Part shown: in pieces, positions 13,256 to 21,018 of the stretch
Numbering within the stretch: position 1 is the first letter of the stretch
Layout: every line of letters starts with the position of its first letter
NCBI RefSeq assembly: GCF_002632485.1
Contig: NZ_NIBU01000006.1
Coordinates: 62,001 to 126,000 of the forward strand
Direction of reading: 5' to 3'
Length of the DNA stretch: 64,000 nucleotides
Origin: Xenorhabdus innexi
Lineage (GTDB): Bacteria; Pseudomonadota; Gammaproteobacteria; Enterobacterales; Enterobacteriaceae
The notes under the pieces: model-generated
Databases searched by the model: none
What the model saw: the letters and a program-made list of their open reading frames with translations, nothing else
Told to the model about the DNA's origin: nothing
Position numbers and translations under genes: made by a program

Positions 13256-13281
13256 CTTACCTGCGGCAAAAAGCAGGTAAG
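13256..13281. repeat. Perfect 9-bp hairpin downstream of ubiF
   Basis: CTTACCTGC and GCAGGTAAG flank an 8-nt A-rich loop. No U-run follows on the plus strand. In the minus direction a TTTTT lies a few bases beyond. It could act as a weak terminator or mRNA 3'-end stabiliser for ubiF. Confidence 0.55.
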
Positions 13282-13428
13282 GGAGCCAAAGAGAAGAAAG
13301 AGAGATTGATTGCAAGGAGAGAAGTTCTTCGCGTTTGAGACCGGTGCTTTCCATAATCGGTTCAAGACTGATACCGTTTTGATTGTTGAAATTCTTGCAA
13401 CGTTGAGCTCTGCAGTTTTCATGTTGCT

Positions 13429-13470
13429 GTTCAGCATTCAGCATTCAGCATTCAGCATTCAGCATTCAGC
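13429..13470. repeat. Heptanucleotide tandem repeat (ATTCAGC)n
   Basis: One GTTCAGC unit is followed by five perfect ATTCAGC units without interruption. A 7-nt unit is not a multiple of three, so any frame crossing it would shift with copy number. It lies in non-coding DNA just inside the accessory region. Confidence 0.9.
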
Positions 13471-13974
13471 GCCGCAGAGGGTTCTGTTGCATTAATATTA
13501 ATGACGAAAGCTCAAATGTATAGTTCGAGTAGCCTAAAGAGATCTCACCCTCAGGCTCTCAGGTGGTGTAATCCCCCGAATTTGGCGACTAAGAAAAGTT
13601 TTCGGAGATTCTCCACCCATTCATATGGGAATAATTTCTGTAAAAATATAAACTTTATTTGAATTCAATCACAATATTGTATTCTTTTGATAATACGATA
13701 GATATAACTATTGGTGATATATGCAATGTTTTGTTAACATTTTCTCGTGTTAATACGAAGAATAATTTTTACAAAATCTAATATTTGAACTAAAAAATAT
13801 CAGTATTGTTTTTTAATTAGTCAGTTTGCTATAAAAATATAAAGAATTGTTCTTGTGGCTAAATCTTATTCGACAAATACACGATTAAAGCACCACATTA
13901 AGAAATAATCACCCATAAACAAGGCTAAAATAGTGTTCTGGCACCCTAAGGTCAAATAAATAAAAGAGAAATAA

Positions 13975-15276
13975 ATGAAAAAAGTAGAAACTTTAGGGAT
14001 AGGTCTAATGGCATATTCCTTATTCTTAGGTGCTGGAAATATTATATATCCCCCTATGTTAGGAATTGAATCAGGAAGTAACTTTTTTTCTTCAATGTTG
14101 GGTTTTTTAATAACGTCTGTTGGGCTTCCGGCGATAGTGCTGCTTGTTATGAGTAAATTTAAGAGTGAGAATGTACTTACTTCGTTCATTTCTCCATCTC
14201 TTTCAGTACTATTCTGGGTGAGCTTATACCTTTCAATAGGCCCAGCTTTCGGCATGCCTAGAGCAGTCAATATTGCGTATGAAATAGGTATTCAATCGTT
14301 ATTTCCTTCAGTGAATCTAACGGTGTTCTCTATAGTATTTTTGTTAATCGTAATGTTGTTCAGCTTTAGATTAGAGAATCTAATTAATATCATAGGGAAA
14401 GTTATTACTCCATTAATAATCTTGATGATTTTCTCTTTTACATTCTACGCAGTTATTAATCCAGCAGAAGTTCAAGCTGAGCCTTCTAATAAATTCAGAA
14501 ATAATCCATTTATCTCTGGATTGTTAGAAGGATATATGACGATGGATGTCCTTGCAGCTGTTGGATTCGGAATTGTCATCTTGAATAAAATCCGATCTCA
14601 TTATCGTATAGATGAGCCTGTCTATAGAAAAGCGGTGATTTCTTCATTACTGGTATATATGGCTCTCATGTCTTTGACATATCTCTCGCTAGCATACATA
14701 GGGTTATCTTCTTATTCCATCCTGAGTCATGTATCAAATGGTATAGATCTTCTAACCCAGTACTCAGATTTTAGCCTTGGAAATTACGGCAAAGTGATAT
14801 TCTCTCTGATTGTTCTGCTGGCATGCTTTACAACTTTGGTTGGTTTGGCAAGTGCGTGTGGCCAATTTGCTTTTAAAACGTGGGGAATTAACTACAAGCT
14901 CGTTTCCTTTTCAGTAATAGTTATGACATTTATTCCTGCGAACTTTGGCCTTGATAAAATCATTCAGTTCAGCCTTCCTGTCATACTCGTACTGTGCCCT
15001 ATTGCAATGATATTATTGATTGGCTGTATGTTTTCCGAGAAAAAAAAGACTTTCGGGACAACTAATTTAGTTCTTTTTGGGGGGGCTTGCGCGTTACTTG
15101 ATACAGCTAATATATTAGGATATATAAACGATCAGTATTTTTTAAAGGTAATCAGACATTACAATCCATTGTTCGATTATCATTTATCTTGGCTTATTCC
15201 TGTTTTTATTTATATATCGATAAAGTTAACATATCGAATTTTTATCTGGAAAAAAAATACCGACAACTTAAATTAA
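13975..15276 (+). CDS. brnQ: BrnQ-family branched-chain amino acid carrier
   Basis: Inner-membrane sodium-coupled carrier of the LIVCS family, which imports leucine, isoleucine and valine. The 433-residue protein starts MKKVETLGIGLMAYSLFLGAGN, with the family's GAGNIIYPP motif in the first helix. About twelve hydrophobic segments follow, and GPAFGMPRAVNIAYEIG matches the GPxxxxPR signature. The gene is much more AT-rich than the core genes to its left and is probably horizontally acquired. It could be a second, specialised BrnQ copy. The PLP decarboxylase about 535 bp downstream on the same strand suggests that the imported amino acid is the decarboxylase substrate. That link is inference. 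Confidence 0.85.
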   Translation: MKKVETLGIGLMAYSLFLGAGNIIYPPMLGIESGSNFFSSMLGFLITSVGLPAIVLLVMSKFKSENVLTSFISPSLSVLFWVSLYLSIGPAFGMPRAVNIAYEIGIQSLFPSVNLTVFSIVFLLIVMLFSFRLENLINIIGKVITPLIILMIFSFTFYAVINPAEVQAEPSNKFRNNPFISGLLEGYMTMDVLAAVGFGIVILNKIRSHYRIDEPVYRKAVISSLLVYMALMSLTYLSLAYIGLSSYSILSHVSNGIDLLTQYSDFSLGNYGKVIFSLIVLLACFTTLVGLASACGQFAFKTWGINYKLVSFSVIVMTFIPANFGLDKIIQFSLPVILVLCPIAMILLIGCMFSEKKKTFGTTNLVLFGGACALLDTANILGYINDQYFLKVIRHYNPLFDYHLSWLIPVFIYISIKLTYRIFIWKKNTDNLN

Positions 15277-15304
15277 TCAAGAATGACAATAAAGTTTAGC
15301 ATTA

Positions 15305-15352
15305 TCGGGAGATAGCCCCTGGGAGCATAGATAACTATGTGACTGGGGAAAA
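15305..15352 (+). repeat. ERIC-type repeat, left part
   Basis: The stretch contains AGCCCCTGGGAGCATAG and AACTATGTGACTGGGG. These correspond to the two complementary core arms of the enterobacterial ERIC repeat (CCCCAGGAGCTTAC and GTAAGTGACTGGGG). The ERIC 3' part is absent here and appears about 190 bp further on. Confidence 0.6.
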
Positions 15353-15536
15353 CGCAGGGCGCGAGCACACTATTTACCTATGCTTTAATGATTATTTTTT
15401 CTTTAAATGAGGTTTTGATGGTGTTTTTGTCGAGTTAATCTTGACAGCTTATGTAATTCTGTAGACTTTTAAAGCAACCTAAAGAACAATATTGATAATT
15501 TTAGTTTAAATATTAATTAAAGCATGCTTGCGCTTT

Positions 15537-15590
15537 GGGAGAGCTAGTGTAGCCAACAAAGAGGGAATAGGAAAGACGAAGCGTATAAAC
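15537..15590 (+). repeat. ERIC-type repeat, right part
   Basis: GAGCTAGTGTAGCCAACAAA, then AGGAAAGACGAAGCGTATA, corresponds to the distal ERIC arm (GAGCGAGTGCAGCCAAC...CTTGAAGTATGACGGGTATA). Together with the part at 15305 it looks like one ERIC interrupted by about 185 bp of AT-rich DNA. It could also be two partial copies. Confidence 0.55.
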
Positions 15591-15761
15591 GTTTTGTTTT
15601 TTTATTGTAATTTACACTTTCAACCTGAGTTACAATTTGACAATAAGACATAATATAAAAAAACCTTAAATGATAATGTGAATTTATAAAGCACATTGCT
15701 AATGACATTATTTTTTGCAATTTTCTAGTTAATGATTTTTAGGTGGATTTTGATTTAATCC

Positions 15762-15767
15762 TATAAT
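15762..15767 (+). promoter_or_regulatory. Candidate -10 box of the decarboxylase gene
   Basis: A perfect TATAAT lies 45 nt before the start codon at 15812. The -35 region is poor (TTTAGG at 18 nt spacing), so activation or an alternative promoter is possible. Confidence 0.35.
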
Positions 15768-15811
15768 CCATCAAGTAGTTAAAAATATAAATTATTACCT
15801 CGGAACGAAAT

Positions 15812-17353
15812 ATGAATAATAAAATCTATACTGACCTTGATAAATCTTTATTTAAGTTATCTGAAGAGGGTTTAACAGATACTGAACGTGGAAAAGCATT
15901 GTCAGATCTAGGGTCATATGTAAAGAAAACACAGAATAAATTCTTAGGCTATCAAACCAATCAAAAACTTAGTTACTCATCGGAATTGAGTAACTATCTG
16001 GATATTCAGTTAAACAATGTTGGTGATCCGTTTCTGTCGGGTAGTTTTAAGCTTAACTCAAAGGTTGCTGAGTGCGCTGTATTGGATTATTTCGCTAAAC
16101 TTTGGAATGCATCTGACAGTAATAACACCACATTGGGAGAGGGTTATTGGGGCTATGTTTTGTCAATGGGAAGCACTGAAGGAAATTTATATGCTCTGCG
16201 TAATGCGCGTGATTATCTGGCCGGAAAAATACTCTGGATTGATCTGAATTCAAACAATCACATTGAACAAGGAAGCTGTCTGGGAGGTAATGATAATTCG
16301 CTGACCCCCATACTTTTTTACTCCGAAGATACACATTACTCAATTGATAAAGCGAAAGATCTTTTGGCACTGTCTACTTTTGCTGAAATCGGTGAATCCC
16401 GTTATCCGGGGCAATGCCCGATTCCAACGAGTAATGGAAAATGGCCGACAAAAGTGCCATCTCTGCCAACGGGATCAATTGATATCAATAAGCTGAGCAT
16501 ACTGGTAGAGTTTTTTGCATCGCGTGGTTTCCCGATAGTGATAAATTTCAACTATGGCACAACCTTTAAAGGTGCACTTGATGATGTCAGCGGCGCGATT
16601 GATTTACTGCTGCCTATACTTGAGAAATATGGTCTCAAAGATAGAACACTTCAAATTACACTGGAAAATGGCACAGTTGTTAAAAGTCCTCGAAATGGAT
16701 ATTGGTTCCACATTGATGCCGCTCTGGGCGGTGTTTATGGCTCATTTATGGAAAAAGCGAGAGAGCAGGGAATCGATATTGGTGCAGGAACGCTTCCTTC
16801 ATTTGATTTCAGAAATCCAATCCATTCGATTGTGACCAGCGGTCACAAAGAAATGGGGACACCATGGCCGACAGGTGTTTATATGACCAAACAAAAATAC
16901 CTGTTAAACTTCGCCAATGTGGATTATATCGGCGCTCAGGATTCTACTTTATCGGGTTCGAGAAATGGTTTTTCAGCGCTACTGCTTTGGCATTATCTGG
17001 CCAGATATTCTTACAATGACCAGATTGAAAGTATCGTCCATCGACTTAAGATGAGTGAAAGTGTCTATCAGAAATTGCGAGCGTTGGGTGTCGAGCTTGG
17101 CCTTGATCTCCACGTACATCGTTCACCCCTTTCCCTTAGCATCCTATTTCGTTGCCCTAACAATGCTATTGTTGATGATTTCTCCCTGTCTACGGAAGCT
17201 AAAAATGGCATTAAGTATGCACACCTTTTTGTTATGCAGCATGTGACAGATGAACTCATTAACCAGCTAATAGCGGCATTGCGCCAACCTGATGCTTTTA
17301 ACAGAGTGAGATCTTTGGATAACCAGGCGCAACTAACTGATATGATTATCTAA
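15812..17353 (+). CDS. Group II PLP-dependent amino-acid decarboxylase
   Basis: Cytoplasmic PLP enzyme expected to turn an L-amino acid into its amine and CO2. The 513-residue protein shows the group II decarboxylase signatures. These are a ring-stacking His175 in SEDTHYSIDKAKDLL, the PLP-binding Asp302 in WFHIDAALGGVYG and the Schiff-base Lys346 in VTSGHKEMGTPWPTG. GSTEGNLYALRNAR is the phosphate-anchoring region. A GGA ribosome site precedes the ATG. The N-terminal segment with NNVGDPF recalls bacterial aliphatic (valine or methionine type) decarboxylases, from memory. A BrnQ carrier upstream points to a branched-chain substrate, but histidine or aromatic amino acids cannot be excluded. The amine product could feed amide or peptide natural products. 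Confidence 0.8.
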   Translation: MNNKIYTDLDKSLFKLSEEGLTDTERGKALSDLGSYVKKTQNKFLGYQTNQKLSYSSELSNYLDIQLNNVGDPFLSGSFKLNSKVAECAVLDYFAKLWNASDSNNTTLGEGYWGYVLSMGSTEGNLYALRNARDYLAGKILWIDLNSNNHIEQGSCLGGNDNSLTPILFYSEDTHYSIDKAKDLLALSTFAEIGESRYPGQCPIPTSNGKWPTKVPSLPTGSIDINKLSILVEFFASRGFPIVINFNYGTTFKGALDDVSGAIDLLLPILEKYGLKDRTLQITLENGTVVKSPRNGYWFHIDAALGGVYGSFMEKAREQGIDIGAGTLPSFDFRNPIHSIVTSGHKEMGTPWPTGVYMTKQKYLLNFANVDYIGAQDSTLSGSRNGFSALLLWHYLARYSYNDQIESIVHRLKMSESVYQKLRALGVELGLDLHVHRSPLSLSILFRCPNNAIVDDFSLSTEAKNGIKYAHLFVMQHVTDELINQLIAALRQPDAFNRVRSLDNQAQLTDMII

Positions 17354-17378
17354 TTAACCCGAATATATAGACACTGAC

Positions 17379-17771
17379 TTAATTCAAGTAGGCGAGTGAA
17401 TGCCTCTGACATTGTAATCGCAAGCATATATTCGGTTTCAAAGGGCCTGCTTGGGAAACGGAAAACATCCTACGTAAAGGATGTTTTCTGTACAAAATAA
17501 TGTAGCGATGCCTGTGAAACATCCCATTCAGGGGCAGCAGACATCGCTCGGATCTTAAATTTTGGTTTGAGTAAAGCACATCAGATATTTTTGAACGTAA
17601 ATGATGATCAATAAATGAAGAGTTAGTCAGTTTTAGCGTATTAAAATCACATAACCTCTTAATCTTTTCCGGTAGATGAATGTCAAAAAAATCACGGGCA
17701 TTCTCAGTTTGAGCCATGAATCTTTTGAATGCAGCGTTATGGGGTGTGGGGACTGTCTTTTTACTGTTCAT
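17379..17771 (-). pseudogene. Truncated Rpn-family (YhgA-like) nuclease gene
   Basis: The first about 70 residues match the N-terminus of Rpn/YhgA-like recombination-promoting nucleases of the PD-(D/E)XK superfamily. They include TPHNAAFKRFM, ARDFFDIHLPEKIKRLCDF and ISDVLYS, where the Asp is part of the active site. After SDVLYS the reading loses all family resemblance and stops at 130 residues, against about 300 for intact members. A 10-bp hairpin sits inside the degraded part. I read it as a remnant whose C-terminal two thirds were lost or frameshifted. It ends 25 bp from the stop of the convergent decarboxylase gene. Confidence 0.75.
17461..17488. terminator. 10-bp perfect hairpin downstream of the decarboxylase gene
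   Basis: GAAAACATCC and GGATGTTTTC form a perfect stem with an 8-nt loop, about 107 nt past the decarboxylase stop. The stem ends in GTTTTC and is followed by TG, so the U-tract is partly within the stem. It is a plausible but not ideal intrinsic terminator. Confidence 0.5.
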
Positions 17772-17774
17772 CTA

Positions 17775-18764
17775 CTAAACAGGAAATCGACCAGTATGAG
17801 GGTGATATTTTTGTCGGTACTCTTTGGGGGTCAGGCCATTACAGCGTTTAAATAACTCCCTGAAATAACGGGTGTCTTCATAACCCACTTCGTGGCTGAT
17901 TTCTTCAATGGTTTTTTGTGATTTTTCCAGCCAGTGTTTGGCCTGTGACAACCGTATTTTCTGGATATACTGGATTGGTGTCTGCCCTGTGGCAATTTTG
18001 AATCTGCGTTTCATCTGCCGTTCGCAGAGGTGTATTTTACTGGCTAAATCAGCGACGGATAAAATCTCAGAAGGGAAAGCGTGCATCCAATCCTGTAATT
18101 TGTGAATGAGCAGGTCAGAATGCTGGCGATAAGGGACAAAACTGACTGAATCATAAGAACTTTTATTTTCACTTTCCCCGAACAGAAAATGTGCGCAATG
18201 TTCTCTGGCACATGTGCCATAGAGCAGTTCGACAATATTCATCATGGCGCTGGCTGTGCCATAAGCGCTGGAAATACAGAATCGGTTATTGTCGCAAGTT
18301 ATTTTTTTATCCATATAAAGAGGAATATGGGGAAACAACGTTTTAAATTCAGCGGAGAAATGGGGGTGAATAGTCGCCCCTGTTTTCAATAGACCAGCTT
18401 TGGCCAGCATGAACGTACCTGAACATACGGAAACAATCGGAATATGTTTCTCATCCATGGCCTTAATCCAGTCTATTATTTCCGCTGAACAGTGTTGTGG
18501 CTGCCATTCAGGAAAACCCAGTGAGCCGATCAGAATGAGATCAGGATATCCAACCTGATAAAGACTGTTGTGAGACACTGGAGTATATTCAATCAGCAGG
18601 TCATGGATTTCATCCATTTTCTGGGAGGAGGGGGAAATAACATGGACATGAGGAGAAGGGCCGCCAACAGTATTGGCGGCGATAGTCAGTATTTCAATTG
18701 GCATGGTAACCGAGGTGACTGACGAATGTGAAAAAACCAGAGCCGTAATAGAGATTTGTTTCAT
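17775..18764 (-). CDS. GlxA-type transcriptional regulator (DJ-1/PfpI plus AraC)
   Basis: Predicted cytoplasmic DNA-binding regulator of 329 residues. Residues about 5-190 form a class I glutamine-amidotransferase-like (DJ-1/PfpI) domain with the nucleophile-elbow cysteine in VSVCSGTFMLAKAGLL near residue 111. Residues about 220-320 form an AraC double helix-turn-helix (LADLASKIHLCERQMKRRFK, then EISHEVGYEDTRYFRELFKR). Members of this family sense small metabolites and often control neighbouring catabolic or transport genes. It lies downstream of rtxE in the same direction across a 110-bp gap, and next to the Rpn remnant and the decarboxylase. Whether it governs the toxin, the decarboxylase or something else cannot be read from the sequence. 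Confidence 0.85.
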   Translation of the reverse strand: MKQISITALVFSHSSVTSVTMPIEILTIAANTVGGPSPHVHVISPSSQKMDEIHDLLIEYTPVSHNSLYQVGYPDLILIGSLGFPEWQPQHCSAEIIDWIKAMDEKHIPIVSVCSGTFMLAKAGLLKTGATIHPHFSAEFKTLFPHIPLYMDKKITCDNNRFCISSAYGTASAMMNIVELLYGTCAREHCAHFLFGESENKSSYDSVSFVPYRQHSDLLIHKLQDWMHAFPSEILSVADLASKIHLCERQMKRRFKIATGQTPIQYIQKIRLSQAKHWLEKSQKTIEEISHEVGYEDTRYFRELFKRCNGLTPKEYRQKYHPHTGRFPV

Positions 18765-18874
18765 AGTCGTATTCTCTTCCTTAAGAACGTCTTACAATGC
18801 TGTGTTAATTTCGTTATGAAATTAATTTTAAAATGAAACAATCCATCTATTCAATGAATTTCACATCGTAATAA

Positions 18875-21016
18875 TCACGCTGTTTGTTGATGCCAGAGTT
18901 GAGCATAAAGTCCATTTTGTTGTAACAGGTCAGCATGTGAACCGGATTCGATGATTTTTCCCTGGTCTAAAACGAAGATTTTATCTGCATGGCGAAGTGT
19001 ATTCAGCCGGTGGGCAATGCTGATAATAGTCCTGTTCTGTCGGATCTCATCCATGTTACTCATAATGGCGGCTTCGGATTCATAATCCAGCGCAGATGTC
19101 GCTTCATCCAGAATCAGAATTCTGGGGTCATTCAGTAGTGCCCTTGCCAGTGCGATACGTTGTCGTTGGCCGCCTGACAGGTTACAGCCTTTCTCTCCGA
19201 CCTGATGGGCGAATTTATGGGGAAACTGGTTGATGAAATCGATGGCTCCGGCCAGCGTTGCCGCCCGGTAAAGTTCTTCATCTGTGGCATTGGGTTTACA
19301 CAGGCGGATATTGTCAGCAATGCTGCCGGAAAACAGAATACTCTCCTGTAGTACTACGCTCATATTGCGCCGCAGTGATACCGGATCAGCAATAGCCAAA
19401 TCCATGCCATCCACCAGAACCTGACCATGTTGAGGTATATAGAGGCGCTGTAATAAACGGGTCAGGGTACTTTTTCCTGAGCCGGATGGCCCGGTTATAC
19501 CGATAAACTCCCCAGCACTGATTGCCAGTGACAGGTTAGCCAGTACTTCAGGCGTATCTTCATGATAACGGAAGCGAATATTTTTAAACTCAATCTGTCC
19601 GGCCAGTTCAGGAGAAGAAACTAATCCCTGTTTACTGTTTTCCATCGGCTCATCAAGAATGTCGCCAACACGTCTCAGCGCGATCAGGGTATGCTGGAAA
19701 TCCTGCCATACCTGCGCTAGACGCAGGATCGGCTGAGTGACATGTCCGGCCAGCATATTGAAAGCAATCAGCTCTCCGGGGGAGAGTTCTCCTGCCAGCA
19801 CACTTTTGACACCCCACCACAATAATAATGCCGCGACAATTTTCTGGATGAGAGCAATTCCTTGCCCGGCGGCAAGCCCGCTTTTCTGGGCGGAAAAACG
19901 CCGGATTAACTGTTGGCTCAGTACGCTCTGCCACTGGTGCAGAAAGCGTTTTTCTGTTGCTGTGGTTTTGATGGTCTCAATACCAGTAACGGCTTCAGTC
20001 AGGAAACTGGTTGCCTGAGCATCGGCTTCATATTCCGCTGCCACTTTGTGCCGGATAATCGGGCCGACGGTTATCCAGAGCAGAAAATAGAGAACCAGAG
20101 AACCTGTCACAATCCACGTCAGCAGGCTGGAGTAATGGAACATCACGCCAAGGAACAGAATAATGAAGATCAGGTCGAGCAATAGCATCAGAGTAGAACC
20201 AGTCAGGAACTGGCGGATCTGAGCCATCTCTCTGACACGGGCGATGATCTGCCCTGTCTGACGCTGTTTAAAGTAGGGCAGTGGCAGCCCCACCAGATGA
20301 CGATAAAGCCGACCGGAGAGTTCTGCATTGATTTGGCTTGCCATATGCCCGAAAACGGTATTACGCATAAATCCGTACAGGGGTTCTGCAATGGCGAGCG
20401 CCAGCATTGCCAGACCGAGAACATGCAGGCTGGAAAGACTGCGTCCGACTAATACTTTATCAATGATGTTTTCAAACAATAGCGGTGAAGCCAGTGCAAA
20501 AAGCTGTAATACAACAGCCAGCAGGAAAATATCTTTTAACTGTTTTTTCTGCCTGAAAACGGAAGGATAAAACCAGCTAAGACCAAACTTGACATGCTTT
20601 TTAGTCAGGTTTTTTTCAGCAACCAGCAGGATCTTATATTGGGTGCACAGCTCATGGACTTTCTGTTCTCCTGTCATAGGGTTGAGAACAGTGAACCGGA
20701 TTGAATGAGTTGTTGTATTAATACTTTGCAGCACCCACCAGCACTGTTCCAGCTCAATCAGTGCGGGCAGAGGCAGGGTAGCCGCGCTTTCTGCTGACAG
20801 TGAATCAAACTTACTGTGCAGCCCGATAGTATCTACTGCTTCCCGTAGCTGCCAGTCTGTCAGCTCAAGGGAATCCAGCCCCAGCGCATGGTGTAATTGT
20901 CCGGCATCGGCAACTTTCTGAAATTGTTTTCCCAGCCAGACGACGCACTCAACAGCATGGTTATTGACGTGATTTTCTGTATCAGTACTGTGTATACCCG
21001 AAAAAATATCAGCCAT
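18875..21016 (-). CDS. rtxE: MARTX type I secretion ABC transporter RtxE
   Basis: Inner-membrane ABC exporter half-transporter of 713 residues for MARTX secretion. The N-terminal about 130 residues form a C39-peptidase-like domain without the catalytic cysteine, as in HlyB-type exporters. Six membrane helices follow (about 155-440), then the nucleotide-binding domain. It has Walker [10 protein letters not shown] near 508, signature LSGGQRQR, Walker B ILILDEATSALD and H-loop IAHRL. It starts 2 nt after the rtxD stop. In Vibrio the MARTX secretion system uses two different ATPases, RtxB and RtxE. I assign RtxE to this copy from its last position in the order B-D-E. TolC is presumably encoded elsewhere. 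Confidence 0.88.
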   Translation of the reverse strand: MADIFSGIHSTDTENHVNNHAVECVVWLGKQFQKVADAGQLHHALGLDSLELTDWQLREAVDTIGLHSKFDSLSAESAATLPLPALIELEQCWWVLQSINTTTHSIRFTVLNPMTGEQKVHELCTQYKILLVAEKNLTKKHVKFGLSWFYPSVFRQKKQLKDIFLLAVVLQLFALASPLLFENIIDKVLVGRSLSSLHVLGLAMLALAIAEPLYGFMRNTVFGHMASQINAELSGRLYRHLVGLPLPYFKQRQTGQIIARVREMAQIRQFLTGSTLMLLLDLIFIILFLGVMFHYSSLLTWIVTGSLVLYFLLWITVGPIIRHKVAAEYEADAQATSFLTEAVTGIETIKTTATEKRFLHQWQSVLSQQLIRRFSAQKSGLAAGQGIALIQKIVAALLLWWGVKSVLAGELSPGELIAFNMLAGHVTQPILRLAQVWQDFQHTLIALRRVGDILDEPMENSKQGLVSSPELAGQIEFKNIRFRYHEDTPEVLANLSLAISAGEFIGITGPSGSGKSTLTRLLQRLYIPQHGQVLVDGMDLAIADPVSLRRNMSVVLQESILFSGSIADNIRLCKPNATDEELYRAATLAGAIDFINQFPHKFAHQVGEKGCNLSGGQRQRIALARALLNDPRILILDEATSALDYESEAAIMSNMDEIRQNRTIISIAHRLNTLRHADKIFVLDQGKIIESGSHADLLQQNGLYAQLWHQQTA

Positions 21017-21018
21017 GA

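Larger units (their letters stand above)
13200..13974. other. Accessory junction between ubiF and brnQ, no convincing gene
   Basis: These 775 bp start the departure from core gene order. In E. coli a tRNA cluster and asnB follow ubiF, and I see no tRNA here. The segment holds a 9-bp perfect hairpin, a heptanucleotide array and a GGTTCTGTTGCA at 13480 that resembles the start of IS6-family terminal repeats. It ends in strongly AT-rich DNA leading into brnQ. Two minus-strand frames (ends 13090 and 13232) have no recognisable family and run into the simple repeat, so I do not call them genes. Confidence 0.45.

Noticed and set aside
13090..13444. Two overlapping minus-strand frames (115 and 70 codons) after ubiF
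   Set aside because: One overlaps the end of ubiF and both begin at or near the heptanucleotide repeat. No family resemblance or ribosome site was seen. A decayed gene remains possible.
13200..13974. Expected tRNA cluster downstream of ubiF
   Set aside because: No cloverleaf-forming sequence with a TTCRA T-arm was found in this gap.
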